Assembly (NCBI RefSeq): GCF_900102535.1 | Contig: NZ_FNBP01000001.1 | Coordinates: 496,001-560,000 of the forward strand | Direction of reading: 5' to 3' | Source: Sulfitobacter delicatus | GTDB lineage: Bacteria > Pseudomonadota > Alphaproteobacteria > Rhodobacterales > Rhodobacteraceae | DNA length: 64,000 nt | In this document: positions 54,569-62,513 of the stretch, in pieces | Numbering within the stretch: the stretch's first letter is position 1 | Layout: the number at the start of each line of letters is the position of its first letter | Made by a program: the position numbers and the translations under genes | The notes under the pieces: generated by a model | Told to the model about the DNA's origin: nothing | The model's database searches: none | What the model saw: only the letters and a program-made list of their open reading frames with translations

Positions 54569-55942
54569 ATGACGACGGTAAAATGTATCTCTCCCATCGA
54601 CGGATCGGTCTATGCGGAGCGCGAAACCCTGACCCAAGCGGCGGCGCAAGAGGCCGTGGCCCGCGCCCGCAAGGCGCAGAAGGCATGGGCGGCACGGCCC
54701 CTGCAGGAGCGCGTCGATCTGGTGATGGGTGCCTTGAAAGAGATCGAGAATTCCACCGACCGGATGACCGAGGAACTGGCGCACCAGATGGGCCGCCCAG
54801 TGCGCTATGGTGGTGAATTTGGCGGGCTGCAGGAGCGCACCAGCCATATGGCCAAGATCGCCAGCGAGGCGCTGGCGCCCAAGGTGATTGAGGAGAGCGA
54901 CGCCTTCACCCGCAAGATCATGCGCGAGCCGCATGGCGTGGTCTTTGTCGTGGCGCCTTGGAACTACCCCTATATGACCGCCAACAACACCATCGGGCCC
55001 GCGCTGATTGCGGGCAATGCGGTGATCCTGAAACATGCCTCGCAGACCATTCTGGTGGGCGAGCATCTGGCCGATGCCTACCGCGCGGCGGGCGTGCCTG
55101 AGGAGGTGTTCCAGAACGTCGTGCTGAGCCATGACACCACATCAGCGTTGCTCGCCGACAATGCGTTCGATTTCGTGAACTTCACCGGCTCTGTCGGCGG
55201 CGGTCAGGCGATGGAGCGCGCGGCGGCGGGCACTTTCACCGGTGTCGCGACCGAGCTTGGCGGCAAAGACCCGGCCTATGTCCGCGCCGATGCTGATCTG
55301 GATGCGGCGGTCGATGGCGTGATGGACGGCGCGATGTTCAACGCGGGCCAATGCTGCTGCGGGATCGAGCGCATCTATGTGCACGAAAGCCTCTATCACG
55401 CCTTTGTAGAAAAGGCCGTGGCCTGGGTGAACAACCTCACCTTGGGCAACCCGCTGGAAGAGGCGACAACGCTTGGCCCGATGGCCAATGTGCGTTTCGC
55501 CAATGAGGTCCGCGCTCAGATCGACGAGGCCGTCGCCGCCGGTGCCAAGGCGCATATCGAAAAGATGCCCGCCGACGATGGCGGCGCATATCTCACACCA
55601 CAGATCCTGACGGATGTGACCCATGAGATGCGCGTCATGCGCGACGAAAGCTTTGGCCCCGTGGTTGGCATCATGCCGGTCAAGGACGACGAGGAAGCCA
55701 TCGCGCTGATGAACGACAGCCAGTTTGGCCTGACCGCCGCGATCTTTACCAAGGACGTTGAGGCCGCCGAGGCCATGGCCCCGCGGCTGGAAACCGGCAC
55801 CGTCTTCATGAACCGCGCTGACTACCTCGACCCGGCGCTGTGCTGGACGGGCTGCAAGCAGACCGGGCGCGGCGCGGGCCTGTCGGAACTGGGCTATCAC
55901 GCGCTGACCCGCCCCAAATCTTACCACCTTAAGAAAGCCTGA
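54569..55942 (+). CDS. NAD(P)-dependent aldehyde dehydrogenase
   Basis: A 457-residue ALDH-superfamily enzyme. The conserved NYP motif in PWNYPYMTANNTIGPALIAG, the NFTGSVGGG nucleotide loop, the general base in TELGGKDP (Glu near residue 228) and the catalytic cysteine in FNAGQCCCGIER (Cys262-264) are present. It starts two bases after the GS-like gene and three before the alcohol dehydrogenase, so the three enzymes are cotranscribed. The substrate is inferred to be a gamma-glutamylated aldehyde. Confidence 0.93.
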   Translation: MTTVKCISPIDGSVYAERETLTQAAAQEAVARARKAQKAWAARPLQERVDLVMGALKEIENSTDRMTEELAHQMGRPVRYGGEFGGLQERTSHMAKIASEALAPKVIEESDAFTRKIMREPHGVVFVVAPWNYPYMTANNTIGPALIAGNAVILKHASQTILVGEHLADAYRAAGVPEEVFQNVVLSHDTTSALLADNAFDFVNFTGSVGGGQAMERAAAGTFTGVATELGGKDPAYVRADADLDAAVDGVMDGAMFNAGQCCCGIERIYVHESLYHAFVEKAVAWVNNLTLGNPLEEATTLGPMANVRFANEVRAQIDEAVAAGAKAHIEKMPADDGGAYLTPQILTDVTHEMRVMRDESFGPVVGIMPVKDDEEAIALMNDSQFGLTAAIFTKDVEAAEAMAPRLETGTVFMNRADYLDPALCWTGCKQTGRGAGLSELGYHALTRPKSYHLKKA

Positions 55943-55945
55943 GAC

Positions 55946-57091
55946 ATGTCCCTGACTGCCAACTGGTCCTACCCCACCGCCATCCGCTTTGGCGCGGGCC
56001 GTATCGCCGAGATCGCCGAGGCCTGTGCTGCGGCGGGCATCACCAAACCGCTTTTGGTCACCGACAAGGGGCTGGCCTATCTGCCGATCACCCAGTCCAC
56101 GCTCGATCTGATGGAGGCTGCGGGCCTTGGCCGGGCGATGTTCTCGGACGTTGATCCAAACCCGACAGAGATGAACGCCGAAGCGGGCATCCGCATTTAC
56201 CGAGAGGGCGGCCATGATGGGGTGATTGCCTTTGGCGGTGGCTCTGGCCTCGATCTGGGCAAGGTTATCGCCTTTATGGCGGGCCAGACCCGCCCGCTGT
56301 GGGATTTTGAGGATATCGGCGATTGGTGGACCCGCGCCGACCCCGAGGGCATCGCGCCCATCGTGGCCGTGCCGACAACTGCCGGCACCGGCTCCGAAGT
56401 GGGCCGCGCCAGCGTCATCACCAATTCGCAGACCCATGAGAAGAAGATCATCTTCCATCCGAAAATCCTGCCCGCAGTGGTGATCTGTGACCCAGAACTG
56501 ACCGTCGGTATGCCGCCAATGATCACTGCAGGCACCGGGATGGATGCTTTCGCGCATTGTCTCGAAGCCTTCTGCTCGCCGCATTACCACCCGATGAGCC
56601 AAGGCATGGCGCTGGAGGGGATGCGTTTGGTCAAAGAGTACCTGCCCCGCGCCTATGCCGATGGCACCGATATCGAAGCACGGGGGCATATGATGTCCGC
56701 CGCCGCGATGGGGGCCACGGCGTTTCAAAAGGGCTTGGGCGCGATCCATGCGCTGAGCCACCCCATCGGCGCTGTGCATCATACGCACCACGGGACCACC
56801 AACGCGGTGGTCATGCAGCCGGTGCTGCGGATGAACCGCCCGGCGATCGAGGAGCGTCTGGCCAAGGCGGCAGCCTATCTCGACATCGTCGGCGGCTTTG
56901 ATGGGTTCTACGATTTCGTGGGCAAGCTGAACGCGGAGTTGAACATTCCCGCCAATCTGACCGATCTCGGTGTCACCGATCCCGACATCGACGCGCTGGT
57001 GGCCTCGGCTTTGCAAGACCCAAGCTGCGGCGGCAATCCGATCGAACTCACCCGCGAAAACACAACGCAGTTGCTGCGAGAGTGTCTTTGA
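55946..57091 (+). CDS. Iron-containing alcohol dehydrogenase
   Basis: Group III (Fe-type) alcohol dehydrogenase, 381 residues. The coenzyme loop FGGGSGLDLGKVIAF is near residue 96, TTAGTGSEVGRASVI follows, and the metal-binding Asp/His residues lie in GMDAFAHCLEAF and HALSHPIGAVHHTHHG. It is the last gene of the TRAP operon, closed by a strong terminator. In this operon it would oxidise an alcohol group to the aldehyde used by the adjacent dehydrogenase. Confidence 0.94.
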   Translation: MSLTANWSYPTAIRFGAGRIAEIAEACAAAGITKPLLVTDKGLAYLPITQSTLDLMEAAGLGRAMFSDVDPNPTEMNAEAGIRIYREGGHDGVIAFGGGSGLDLGKVIAFMAGQTRPLWDFEDIGDWWTRADPEGIAPIVAVPTTAGTGSEVGRASVITNSQTHEKKIIFHPKILPAVVICDPELTVGMPPMITAGTGMDAFAHCLEAFCSPHYHPMSQGMALEGMRLVKEYLPRAYADGTDIEARGHMMSAAAMGATAFQKGLGAIHALSHPIGAVHHTHHGTTNAVVMQPVLRMNRPAIEERLAKAAAYLDIVGGFDGFYDFVGKLNAELNIPANLTDLGVTDPDIDALVASALQDPSCGGNPIELTRENTTQLLRECL

Positions 57092-57098
57092 AATCAAG

Positions 57099-57132
57099 AC
57101 AGGGGGCCGCATGATGCGGCCCCCTGTTCTTT
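57099..57132 (+). terminator. Strong terminator ending the TRAP/gamma-glutamylation operon
   Basis: A 13-bp perfect stem ACAGGGGGCCGCA / TGCGGCCCCCTGT (57099-57111, 57115-57127) with a three-base loop, followed by TCTTT. It separates the operon from the convergent cytochrome gene. Confidence 0.9.
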
Positions 57133-57153
57133 GGCAGCGCTTAAAACGAGACG

Positions 57154-57636
57154 TTATTCAGTCTCTTTGGCGTCGTCTGCTTTTTCCATATCTTCTTCGG
57201 TGACCTCAGGGCCAACCGATACCAGATAGGCCCAAACGTTCTTGGCGTCTTCTTCGTCTTTCAGACGGTAGGACATCTTGGATTTCGCCCGCTTCACGTC
57301 GAGGTACTCAGCCAAGTATTTCTTGGGGTCCGCGACAAAGCCAACGAACGCCTCTTCGTTCCATGCCAGACCAGCTTCGCCCGCTTCAACGATGGAATCG
57401 CCATAGCGGAAATCTTCGACCGACCCGGCGACCCGGTTGTAGATGCCATAAAGGTTCGGCCCGGTGCGGCCCCCTTTTTGGATGTCATTGCCTTCATCAT
57501 CGGTGATCATGTGACAGCTTTTGCACTTGCGGAATACCTTTTCCCCAGCTTCGGCATCCCCAGTGGCATGACCGTCGGCCCACAGCGGGGTTGCTCCGAG
57601 GCATAGGGCAAAAATAGACGCGATACGCATGTTCAT
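57154..57636 (-). CDS. Periplasmic cytochrome c (c2-like, class I)
   Basis: A 160-residue exported monoheme cytochrome. A Sec signal peptide (residues 1-21, LWADGH) precedes the heme motif CKSCH (Cys38-His42) and a later methionine ligand region KMSYRL (near residue 122). The C-terminal tail is acidic. It resembles cytochrome c2/c552 electron carriers between the bc1 complex and oxidase. The start follows GGAGGAG. Divergent from idi. Confidence 0.88.
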   Translation of the reverse strand: MNMRIASIFALCLGATPLWADGHATGDAEAGEKVFRKCKSCHMITDDEGNDIQKGGRTGPNLYGIYNRVAGSVEDFRYGDSIVEAGEAGLAWNEEAFVGFVADPKKYLAEYLDVKRAKSKMSYRLKDEEDAKNVWAYLVSVGPEVTEEDMEKADDAKETE

Positions 57637-57809
57637 GTGTTAACTCCTCCAGCTTTCCGGAAGGAAACTAGCGTCTCTGTTGACAGGGTAAAGGGCGTGG
57701 GCTGCGCCAAAGTGTAGCATCGCTTTGGCCGTCATCCGGTTAATGGTTGAGCCTACGGGGAATTCCCACGATAACGCTGAGTGAATTTTCTCAGGGCCCG
57801 GGGGGCGGC

Positions 57810-57836
57810 ATGAATACAGCGGCAGAGCGCATCTGA
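57810..57836 (+). CDS. Possible 8-codon upstream frame coupled to idi
   Basis: ATG 57810 opens MNTAAERI and ends TGA at 57834-57836, overlapping the ATG of idi (TGATG). A G-rich stretch precedes it. It may be a translational coupling leader; otherwise chance. Confidence 0.2.
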   Translation: MNTAAERI

Positions 57837-58366
57837 TGGAGATCATGGTCCCCGCATGGGTCGATGGCACCCTTCAGCCGGTCGAGAAACTCGCCGCCCA
57901 TGAGCGCGGTCTGCGGCATATGGCGGTGTCGATCTTTGTGATCGCGGGCGACAAGCTGCTGCTGCAACAGCGCGCGCTTGGCAAATACCACACGCCGGGC
58001 CTTTGGGCGAACACCTGTTGCACCCACCCCGAATGGGGCGAGCCAGCCGAAGTCTGTGCGCAGCGGCGGTTGGACGAAGAACTGGGGATCTCTGGGCTCA
58101 AGCTAACCCATCGTGGACAGGTCGAATACCGCGCTGACGTTGGAGGTGGCTTGATCGAGCATGAGGTGGTCGAAGTCTTCTTGGCTCGCGCGACCGAAGA
58201 CTTGGAAATTGCGAACAATCCTGGCGAGGTGATGGCGACGCGCTGGATGACACTCAGCGACCTTCATGCCGACCTCGCGCAGAACCCCGAACGTTATACG
58301 CCCTGGCTGCGGATCTATATGGCCGAGCACGAAGGGCTGATCCTTGGCGATGGGGCAACCGATTAA
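57836..58366 (+). CDS. idi: Isopentenyl-diphosphate delta-isomerase (type I)
   Basis: Interconverts IPP and DMAPP for isoprenoid synthesis. Nudix-fold protein of 176 residues with the catalytic cysteine in GLWANTCCTHP near residue 66 and the conserved acidic IEHEVVEVF stretch near 116. An internal ATG at 57845 with a close GGAG is an alternative start. It overlaps the hemF upstream region, ending 20 bases before the hemF start. Confidence 0.93.
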   Translation: MEIMVPAWVDGTLQPVEKLAAHERGLRHMAVSIFVIAGDKLLLQQRALGKYHTPGLWANTCCTHPEWGEPAEVCAQRRLDEELGISGLKLTHRGQVEYRADVGGGLIEHEVVEVFLARATEDLEIANNPGEVMATRWMTLSDLHADLAQNPERYTPWLRIYMAEHEGLILGDGATD

Positions 58367-58385
58367 CCAGAAAGGTGGGCCAGAG

Positions 58386-59267
58386 ATGACCGACGACATG
58401 CAAGACGAAAAGACCCGCGCCTCTGATTGGTTCCGCGCGCTGCGCGACGAGATCGTGCAGGCTTTTCACGACATTGAGGCGCGTCACGTGGGCGAAGAGG
58501 AAGCGGGGGAGTTCGTTGTCAGCAACACGACCCGCACTGCGCCGGATGGCTCAGACGCGGGCGGCGGCGAAATGTCCGTCATGCGCGGCGGTCGGGTGTT
58601 TGAAAAGGTGGGCGTAAATATCTCCACCGTTTACGGCACCTTGGGCGAACGCGCGCAGGCGGCGATGGCAGCGCGCAAGGGGCTGCCTGGCATGGCCGAT
58701 GACCCGCGGTTTTGGGCCTCGGGCATCAGTCTGGTTGCGCATATGCAAAACCCCCACGTGCCGGCGGTGCATATGAACACCCGGATGTTCTGGACCCCGC
58801 ATGCATGGTGGTTCGGTGGCGGGGCGGACCTGAACCCCTGTATCGAGTATGACGAGGACACCGCGCATTTTCACGCCGAGATGAAGCGGGCCTGCGATGC
58901 CCATGGCGCGACGCTCTATAATGAACTCAAGGTTTGGGCTGACGAGTATTTCTACATTCCCCACCGCAAACGTGCGCGGGGTGTGGGCGGTATCTTTTAT
59001 GACGATCGCAACAGTGGCGATTGGGCAGCTGACTTTGCGCTAACCCAAGACGTGGGCCGTGCCTTCCTGCCTGCCTATGTGCCGCTAGTCGATAAGCGCC
59101 GCGAGACGGAGTGGGATATGGATGACAAGGACGTGCAGCTGCGCCATCGGGGGCTCTATGCTGAGTATAACCTTGTCTATGATCGGGGCACAAAATTTGG
59201 GTTGGAAACGGGGCACGACCCTGACGCGGTGCTGATGAGCCTCCCGCCGATGGCGAAATGGGCTTGA
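58386..59267 (+). CDS. hemF: Coproporphyrinogen-III oxidase (aerobic)
   Basis: Oxygen-dependent decarboxylation of coproporphyrinogen III to protoporphyrinogen IX. Motifs: GGRVFEKVGVNISTVYG near residue 64, HAWWFGGGADLNPCIEY near 139 and the RGVGGIFYDD stretch near 199. The start at ATG 58386 (MTDDMQDEK) is taken because the longer frame lies in idi. The product is 293 residues. It is convergent with hemE across an inverted-repeat element. Confidence 0.95.
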   Translation: MTDDMQDEKTRASDWFRALRDEIVQAFHDIEARHVGEEEAGEFVVSNTTRTAPDGSDAGGGEMSVMRGGRVFEKVGVNISTVYGTLGERAQAAMAARKGLPGMADDPRFWASGISLVAHMQNPHVPAVHMNTRMFWTPHAWWFGGGADLNPCIEYDEDTAHFHAEMKRACDAHGATLYNELKVWADEYFYIPHRKRARGVGGIFYDDRNSGDWAADFALTQDVGRAFLPAYVPLVDKRRETEWDMDDKDVQLRHRGLYAEYNLVYDRGTKFGLETGHDPDAVLMSLPPMAKWA

Positions 59268-59303
59268 AGTAATGACCCGGCCCGGAATCAAGCCGCAGGC
59301 GCC

Positions 59304-59440
59304 GGGCCATCGCCTGCCCGCCCGGACGGGTAGGCGATTGAGTGAGGCTGGGTGCGACACTGAGAACGCACATCACGGCTGAACCATAAAGCGGCATGAA
59401 CCGAGCGTTGCATCGCCGACTCGCGGGCAGGCGATGGCCC
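59304..59440. repeat. Long-range inverted repeat with nested hairpins between hemF and hemE
   Basis: GGGCCATCGCCTGCCCGC (59304-59321) and its exact reverse complement (59423-59440) form an 18-bp perfect inverted repeat around 101 bases. Alternative hairpins nest in the left arm: GCAGGCG / CGCCTGC (59296-59302, 59311-59317) and CGCCTGCCCG / CGGGTAGGCG (59311-59320, 59327-59336, one wobble). It may be a repetitive palindromic element or a convergent terminator; neither is proven. Confidence 0.7.
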
Positions 59441-59453
59441 TCAATGCGGACGT

Positions 59454-60494
59454 TTAGCTGCGCTTTTCGCGCACTGTGTCGATCATTAACTGCACATTCT
59501 CCGGATCCGCATCCGGCGTAATCCCATGCCCGAGATTAAAGATATGCGGCCCCTTCGACAGCGCATCTACAATCGCCCGCGTCTCCTGAACCAAAGCCTC
59601 ACCGCCGGTCACCATATGCGAGGACTTCAGATTGCCCTGCACGCAACCATGCGGCTGCACGTTTTCTGCCACCCATTCCGCACTCACAGCGTCATCCACC
59701 GCAATACAGTCCGCCCCTGTCGCCGCATGCAGATTGGCAAAGCGCGCACCCGCACCGCGCGGGAAAGCAATGATCGGCACCTGTGGGTGCCGGGCCTTCA
59801 GTGCACTGATAATCTGACGCAAGGGCTCGGTCGAGTAGCGGTCAAAGTCCGTGCCTTGCAAGGACCCAGCCCAGCTATCAAAGAGCTTTACCACCTCGGC
59901 CCCGGCCTGAATTTGCATGTCGAGATATTCGATGGTCGCCAGCGTGATCCGCTCCATCAGCGCATCAAAGACCTCTGGGTTCTCGTCCTTCAACGCATGC
60001 GCCGGACCCTGATCCGGCGTGCCCTTGCCCGCAATCATATAGGTCGCCACCGTCCAAGGCGCCCCGGCAAAGCCGATTAGCGTCGTTTCACCCGGCAATT
60101 CGCGCGACAGGATGCGCACGGTCTCGTAAATCGGGGCGAGGTGGTCGTGGATCGCATCGGCAGGCTTCAGCGCTTCCATCTCGGCCTTGGTCGTAATCGT
60201 CGACAGCCGCGGGCCTTCGCCGGTGACAAACCACAGGTCCGCCCCAAGCGCCTGCGGCACCAAGAGGATATCCGCAAATAGGATCGACCCATCAAACCCA
60301 TAGCGCCGGATCGGCTGCAACGTCACCTCGGCGGCCAGTTCCGGGTTGTAACAAAGCGACAGAAAATCACCCGCCTTTGCCCGTGTCGCGCGATACTCGG
60401 GCAGATAGCGCCCAGCTTGCCGCATCATCCAGATTGGCGGGGTTGGCAGGGTTTCGCCCGCAAGGGCGCGCAGGATGGTCTTGTTTGCGGTCAT
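59454..60494 (-). CDS. hemE: Uroporphyrinogen decarboxylase
   Basis: Decarboxylates uroporphyrinogen III to coproporphyrinogen III. Family N-terminus [20 protein letters not shown] near residue 20 with the conserved arginines, then [17 protein letters not shown] and [16 protein letters not shown]. The product is 346 residues. Divergent from hemC across 84 bases, convergent with hemF; hemF, hemE and hemC thus group three heme steps. Confidence 0.97.
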   Translation of the reverse strand: MTANKTILRALAGETLPTPPIWMMRQAGRYLPEYRATRAKAGDFLSLCYNPELAAEVTLQPIRRYGFDGSILFADILLVPQALGADLWFVTGEGPRLSTITTKAEMEALKPADAIHDHLAPIYETVRILSRELPGETTLIGFAGAPWTVATYMIAGKGTPDQGPAHALKDENPEVFDALMERITLATIEYLDMQIQAGAEVVKLFDSWAGSLQGTDFDRYSTEPLRQIISALKARHPQVPIIAFPRGAGARFANLHAATGADCIAVDDAVSAEWVAENVQPHGCVQGNLKSSHMVTGGEALVQETRAIVDALSKGPHIFNLGHGITPDADPENVQLMIDTVREKRS

Positions 60495-60578
60495 TATGGC
60501 GCTCCTAAATATGGCAAAGCCGTTGTGAAGCGAGGTACAGCAGTTGTCAGTTCATGTCGACGGGGGTAGGGATGCGTC

Positions 60579-61526
60579 ATGACGTATCAGCTCCCCACCC
60601 CGGCCCAGCCCCTCAACATCGGCACACGCGGATCGCTTCTGGCGCTTGCGCAAGCGAATGAGGTGCGCGACCGGCTCGCCCAGGCCTTTGATCTGCCGTT
60701 CGAGGCTTTCACCATCGTGGTGATCAAGACCACAGGCGACCGGATCATCGACCGCCCGCTGAAAGAGATCGGCGGCAAGGGGCTGTTCACCCGCGAGATC
60801 GAAGCGGCATTGCTCGATGGGTCCATCGATATCGCCGTTCATTCGATGAAGGACATGCCGACGCTGCAGCCCGGCGGGCTGGTGATCGACACCTATCTGC
60901 CGCGCGAAGACATGCGGGACGCGTTTATCTCACCGCATCTGAGGTCCATCGCTGACTTGCCCGAAGGCGCAGTCGTCGGCACCTCTAGCCTGCGCCGCCG
61001 TGCGCAGGTGAAACTGCGGCGGCCCGATCTGGAAGTGGTCGAGTTCCGCGGCAACCTGCAAACCCGTTTGAAAAAGCTGGAGGACGGTGTGGCCGAGGCG
61101 ACGTTCCTCGCCATGGCGGGGCTGAACCGCCTGAAGATGGATGAAGTGCCAAAGGCTGCCGTGCATACGGATGATATGCTGCCCGCGATTGCCCAAGGTG
61201 CCATTGGTATCGAGCGCCGCATGGACGATCCCCGCGCCGCAGAGATGCTGGCAGCGATCCATGACCGCAAGACCGGCGAACAACTGGCCGCCGAACGCGC
61301 CTTTCTCGCCACGCTGGACGGCTCCTGCGAGACCCCCATTGCCGGGCTGGCCGAACTCAACGGCACCAACATGCGCCTGCGCGGCCAAGTGCTGCGCCCG
61401 GATGGATCAGACGCCATCGGTGATGATGTCACTTGCACGATCTCCGACGGAGCCGAAGCGGGGCGCGATATGGCCCGCAAGCTTTTGGCCGAGGCCGGGC
61501 CGGGCTTTTTTGACTGGCGCGAATGA
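60579..61526 (+). CDS. hemC: Hydroxymethylbilane synthase (porphobilinogen deaminase)
   Basis: Polymerises four porphobilinogens into hydroxymethylbilane. Motifs: IGTRGSLLALAQANEV near residue 14, GTSSLRRRAQVKLRRPDL near 134 and the dipyrromethane-cofactor cysteine in LDGSCETPIAG near residue 249. The product is 315 residues. The stop overlaps the LysR gene by four bases. Confidence 0.97.
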   Translation: MTYQLPTPAQPLNIGTRGSLLALAQANEVRDRLAQAFDLPFEAFTIVVIKTTGDRIIDRPLKEIGGKGLFTREIEAALLDGSIDIAVHSMKDMPTLQPGGLVIDTYLPREDMRDAFISPHLRSIADLPEGAVVGTSSLRRRAQVKLRRPDLEVVEFRGNLQTRLKKLEDGVAEATFLAMAGLNRLKMDEVPKAAVHTDDMLPAIAQGAIGIERRMDDPRAAEMLAAIHDRKTGEQLAAERAFLATLDGSCETPIAGLAELNGTNMRLRGQVLRPDGSDAIGDDVTCTISDGAEAGRDMARKLLAEAGPGFFDWRE

Positions 61527-62452
61527 TCGGCAATCTCTTCACGCTGAAACAGCTTGAAGCGCTGATCTGGGTCGCCGATCTGGGCAGCTTTCGCCGCGCC
61601 GCCGCGCATCTGAATACCACGCAGCCTAATATATCGGCCCGGATTGCGGGCTTAGAGACCACGCTGGGCGTGACCCTGATGCAGCGCGACGCTGGCTCGA
61701 TCCGCCTAACCGAAAAAGGCACCGCCCTGCTCGCCCAAGCGCGGCAGGTCCTGCGTGAAGCCGAAGGTCTGGTCACGATCGCCGAGCGGCCCGACCTGAT
61801 CGACGACAGCATCCGCCTTGGCGTGACCGAAGTCGTCGCCAGCACATGGCTCCGCCCCTTTCTGCGCGCGCTGGCCGAGGCCTATCCCAATCTCACAGTC
61901 GAACTCACGGTCGATCTGTCCCGCGATCTGGATCAGGAACTGGCGGCCAATGCGCTTGATCTGACCCTGCAAACCGCGCCTTTCTCTACCCCCGCCAGCG
62001 GGCAGTTGGACCTGGCGACCTATGACTACGTCTGGGTCGCGGCCCCAGACCTCGCCGCGCAGATCGGCCCCGCGCCCGACCTCGCCGCTTTGGTGCGCCA
62101 TCCGGTGCTGGGCCACGCCCGTCACACGCAGGCGCATCTTGATCTGATCCATCACTTTGATGGGACCACCGCGCCGAAAGCCAGATTGGTCCCGTCGAGC
62201 AGCCTGTCGGCGGCGATGAATATGGTGCTGGACGGGATGGGCGTTGCGGTGATGCCACGGGTGATGGTGGCCGGCGCGCTGACGGAGGGCACGCTAAAGA
62301 TCCTCCCCGCGCCGTGGCATCCGCAGCCCTTGCAGGTCGCAGCGCGCTACCATGCCGAACGCACGCCCGGCCATGTCACCCGCGCCGCCGAACTGGCGCG
62401 GGACTGCGCCATGTCCTTCGCCCACGATCACAAAAACCTTTCACGCCAATAG
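61523..62452 (+). CDS. LysR family transcriptional regulator
   Basis: A 309-residue LysR regulator: N-terminal winged helix-turn-helix (residues about 5-65, GSFRRAAAHLNTTQPNISAR) and a C-terminal effector-binding domain. It overlaps hemC by four bases and lies 61 bases upstream of and on the same strand as the hydantoinase-family gene. It may regulate that gene or the heme cluster; the effector is unknown. Confidence 0.92.
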   Translation: MIGNLFTLKQLEALIWVADLGSFRRAAAHLNTTQPNISARIAGLETTLGVTLMQRDAGSIRLTEKGTALLAQARQVLREAEGLVTIAERPDLIDDSIRLGVTEVVASTWLRPFLRALAEAYPNLTVELTVDLSRDLDQELAANALDLTLQTAPFSTPASGQLDLATYDYVWVAAPDLAAQIGPAPDLAALVRHPVLGHARHTQAHLDLIHHFDGTTAPKARLVPSSSLSAAMNMVLDGMGVAVMPRVMVAGALTEGTLKILPAPWHPQPLQVAARYHAERTPGHVTRAAELARDCAMSFAHDHKNLSRQ

Positions 62453-62513
62453 AATATAATAATTTGCACCGATGCTGTGCCCGCTCCTATCCTGCGCCAA
62501 ACAGGAGAGAGAC

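Noticed and set aside
55142-57112. 656-codon antisense frame over the aldehyde and alcohol dehydrogenase genes
   Set aside because: It lies opposite two clear enzymes with all catalytic motifs; its product resembles no family and reflects high GC codon bias.
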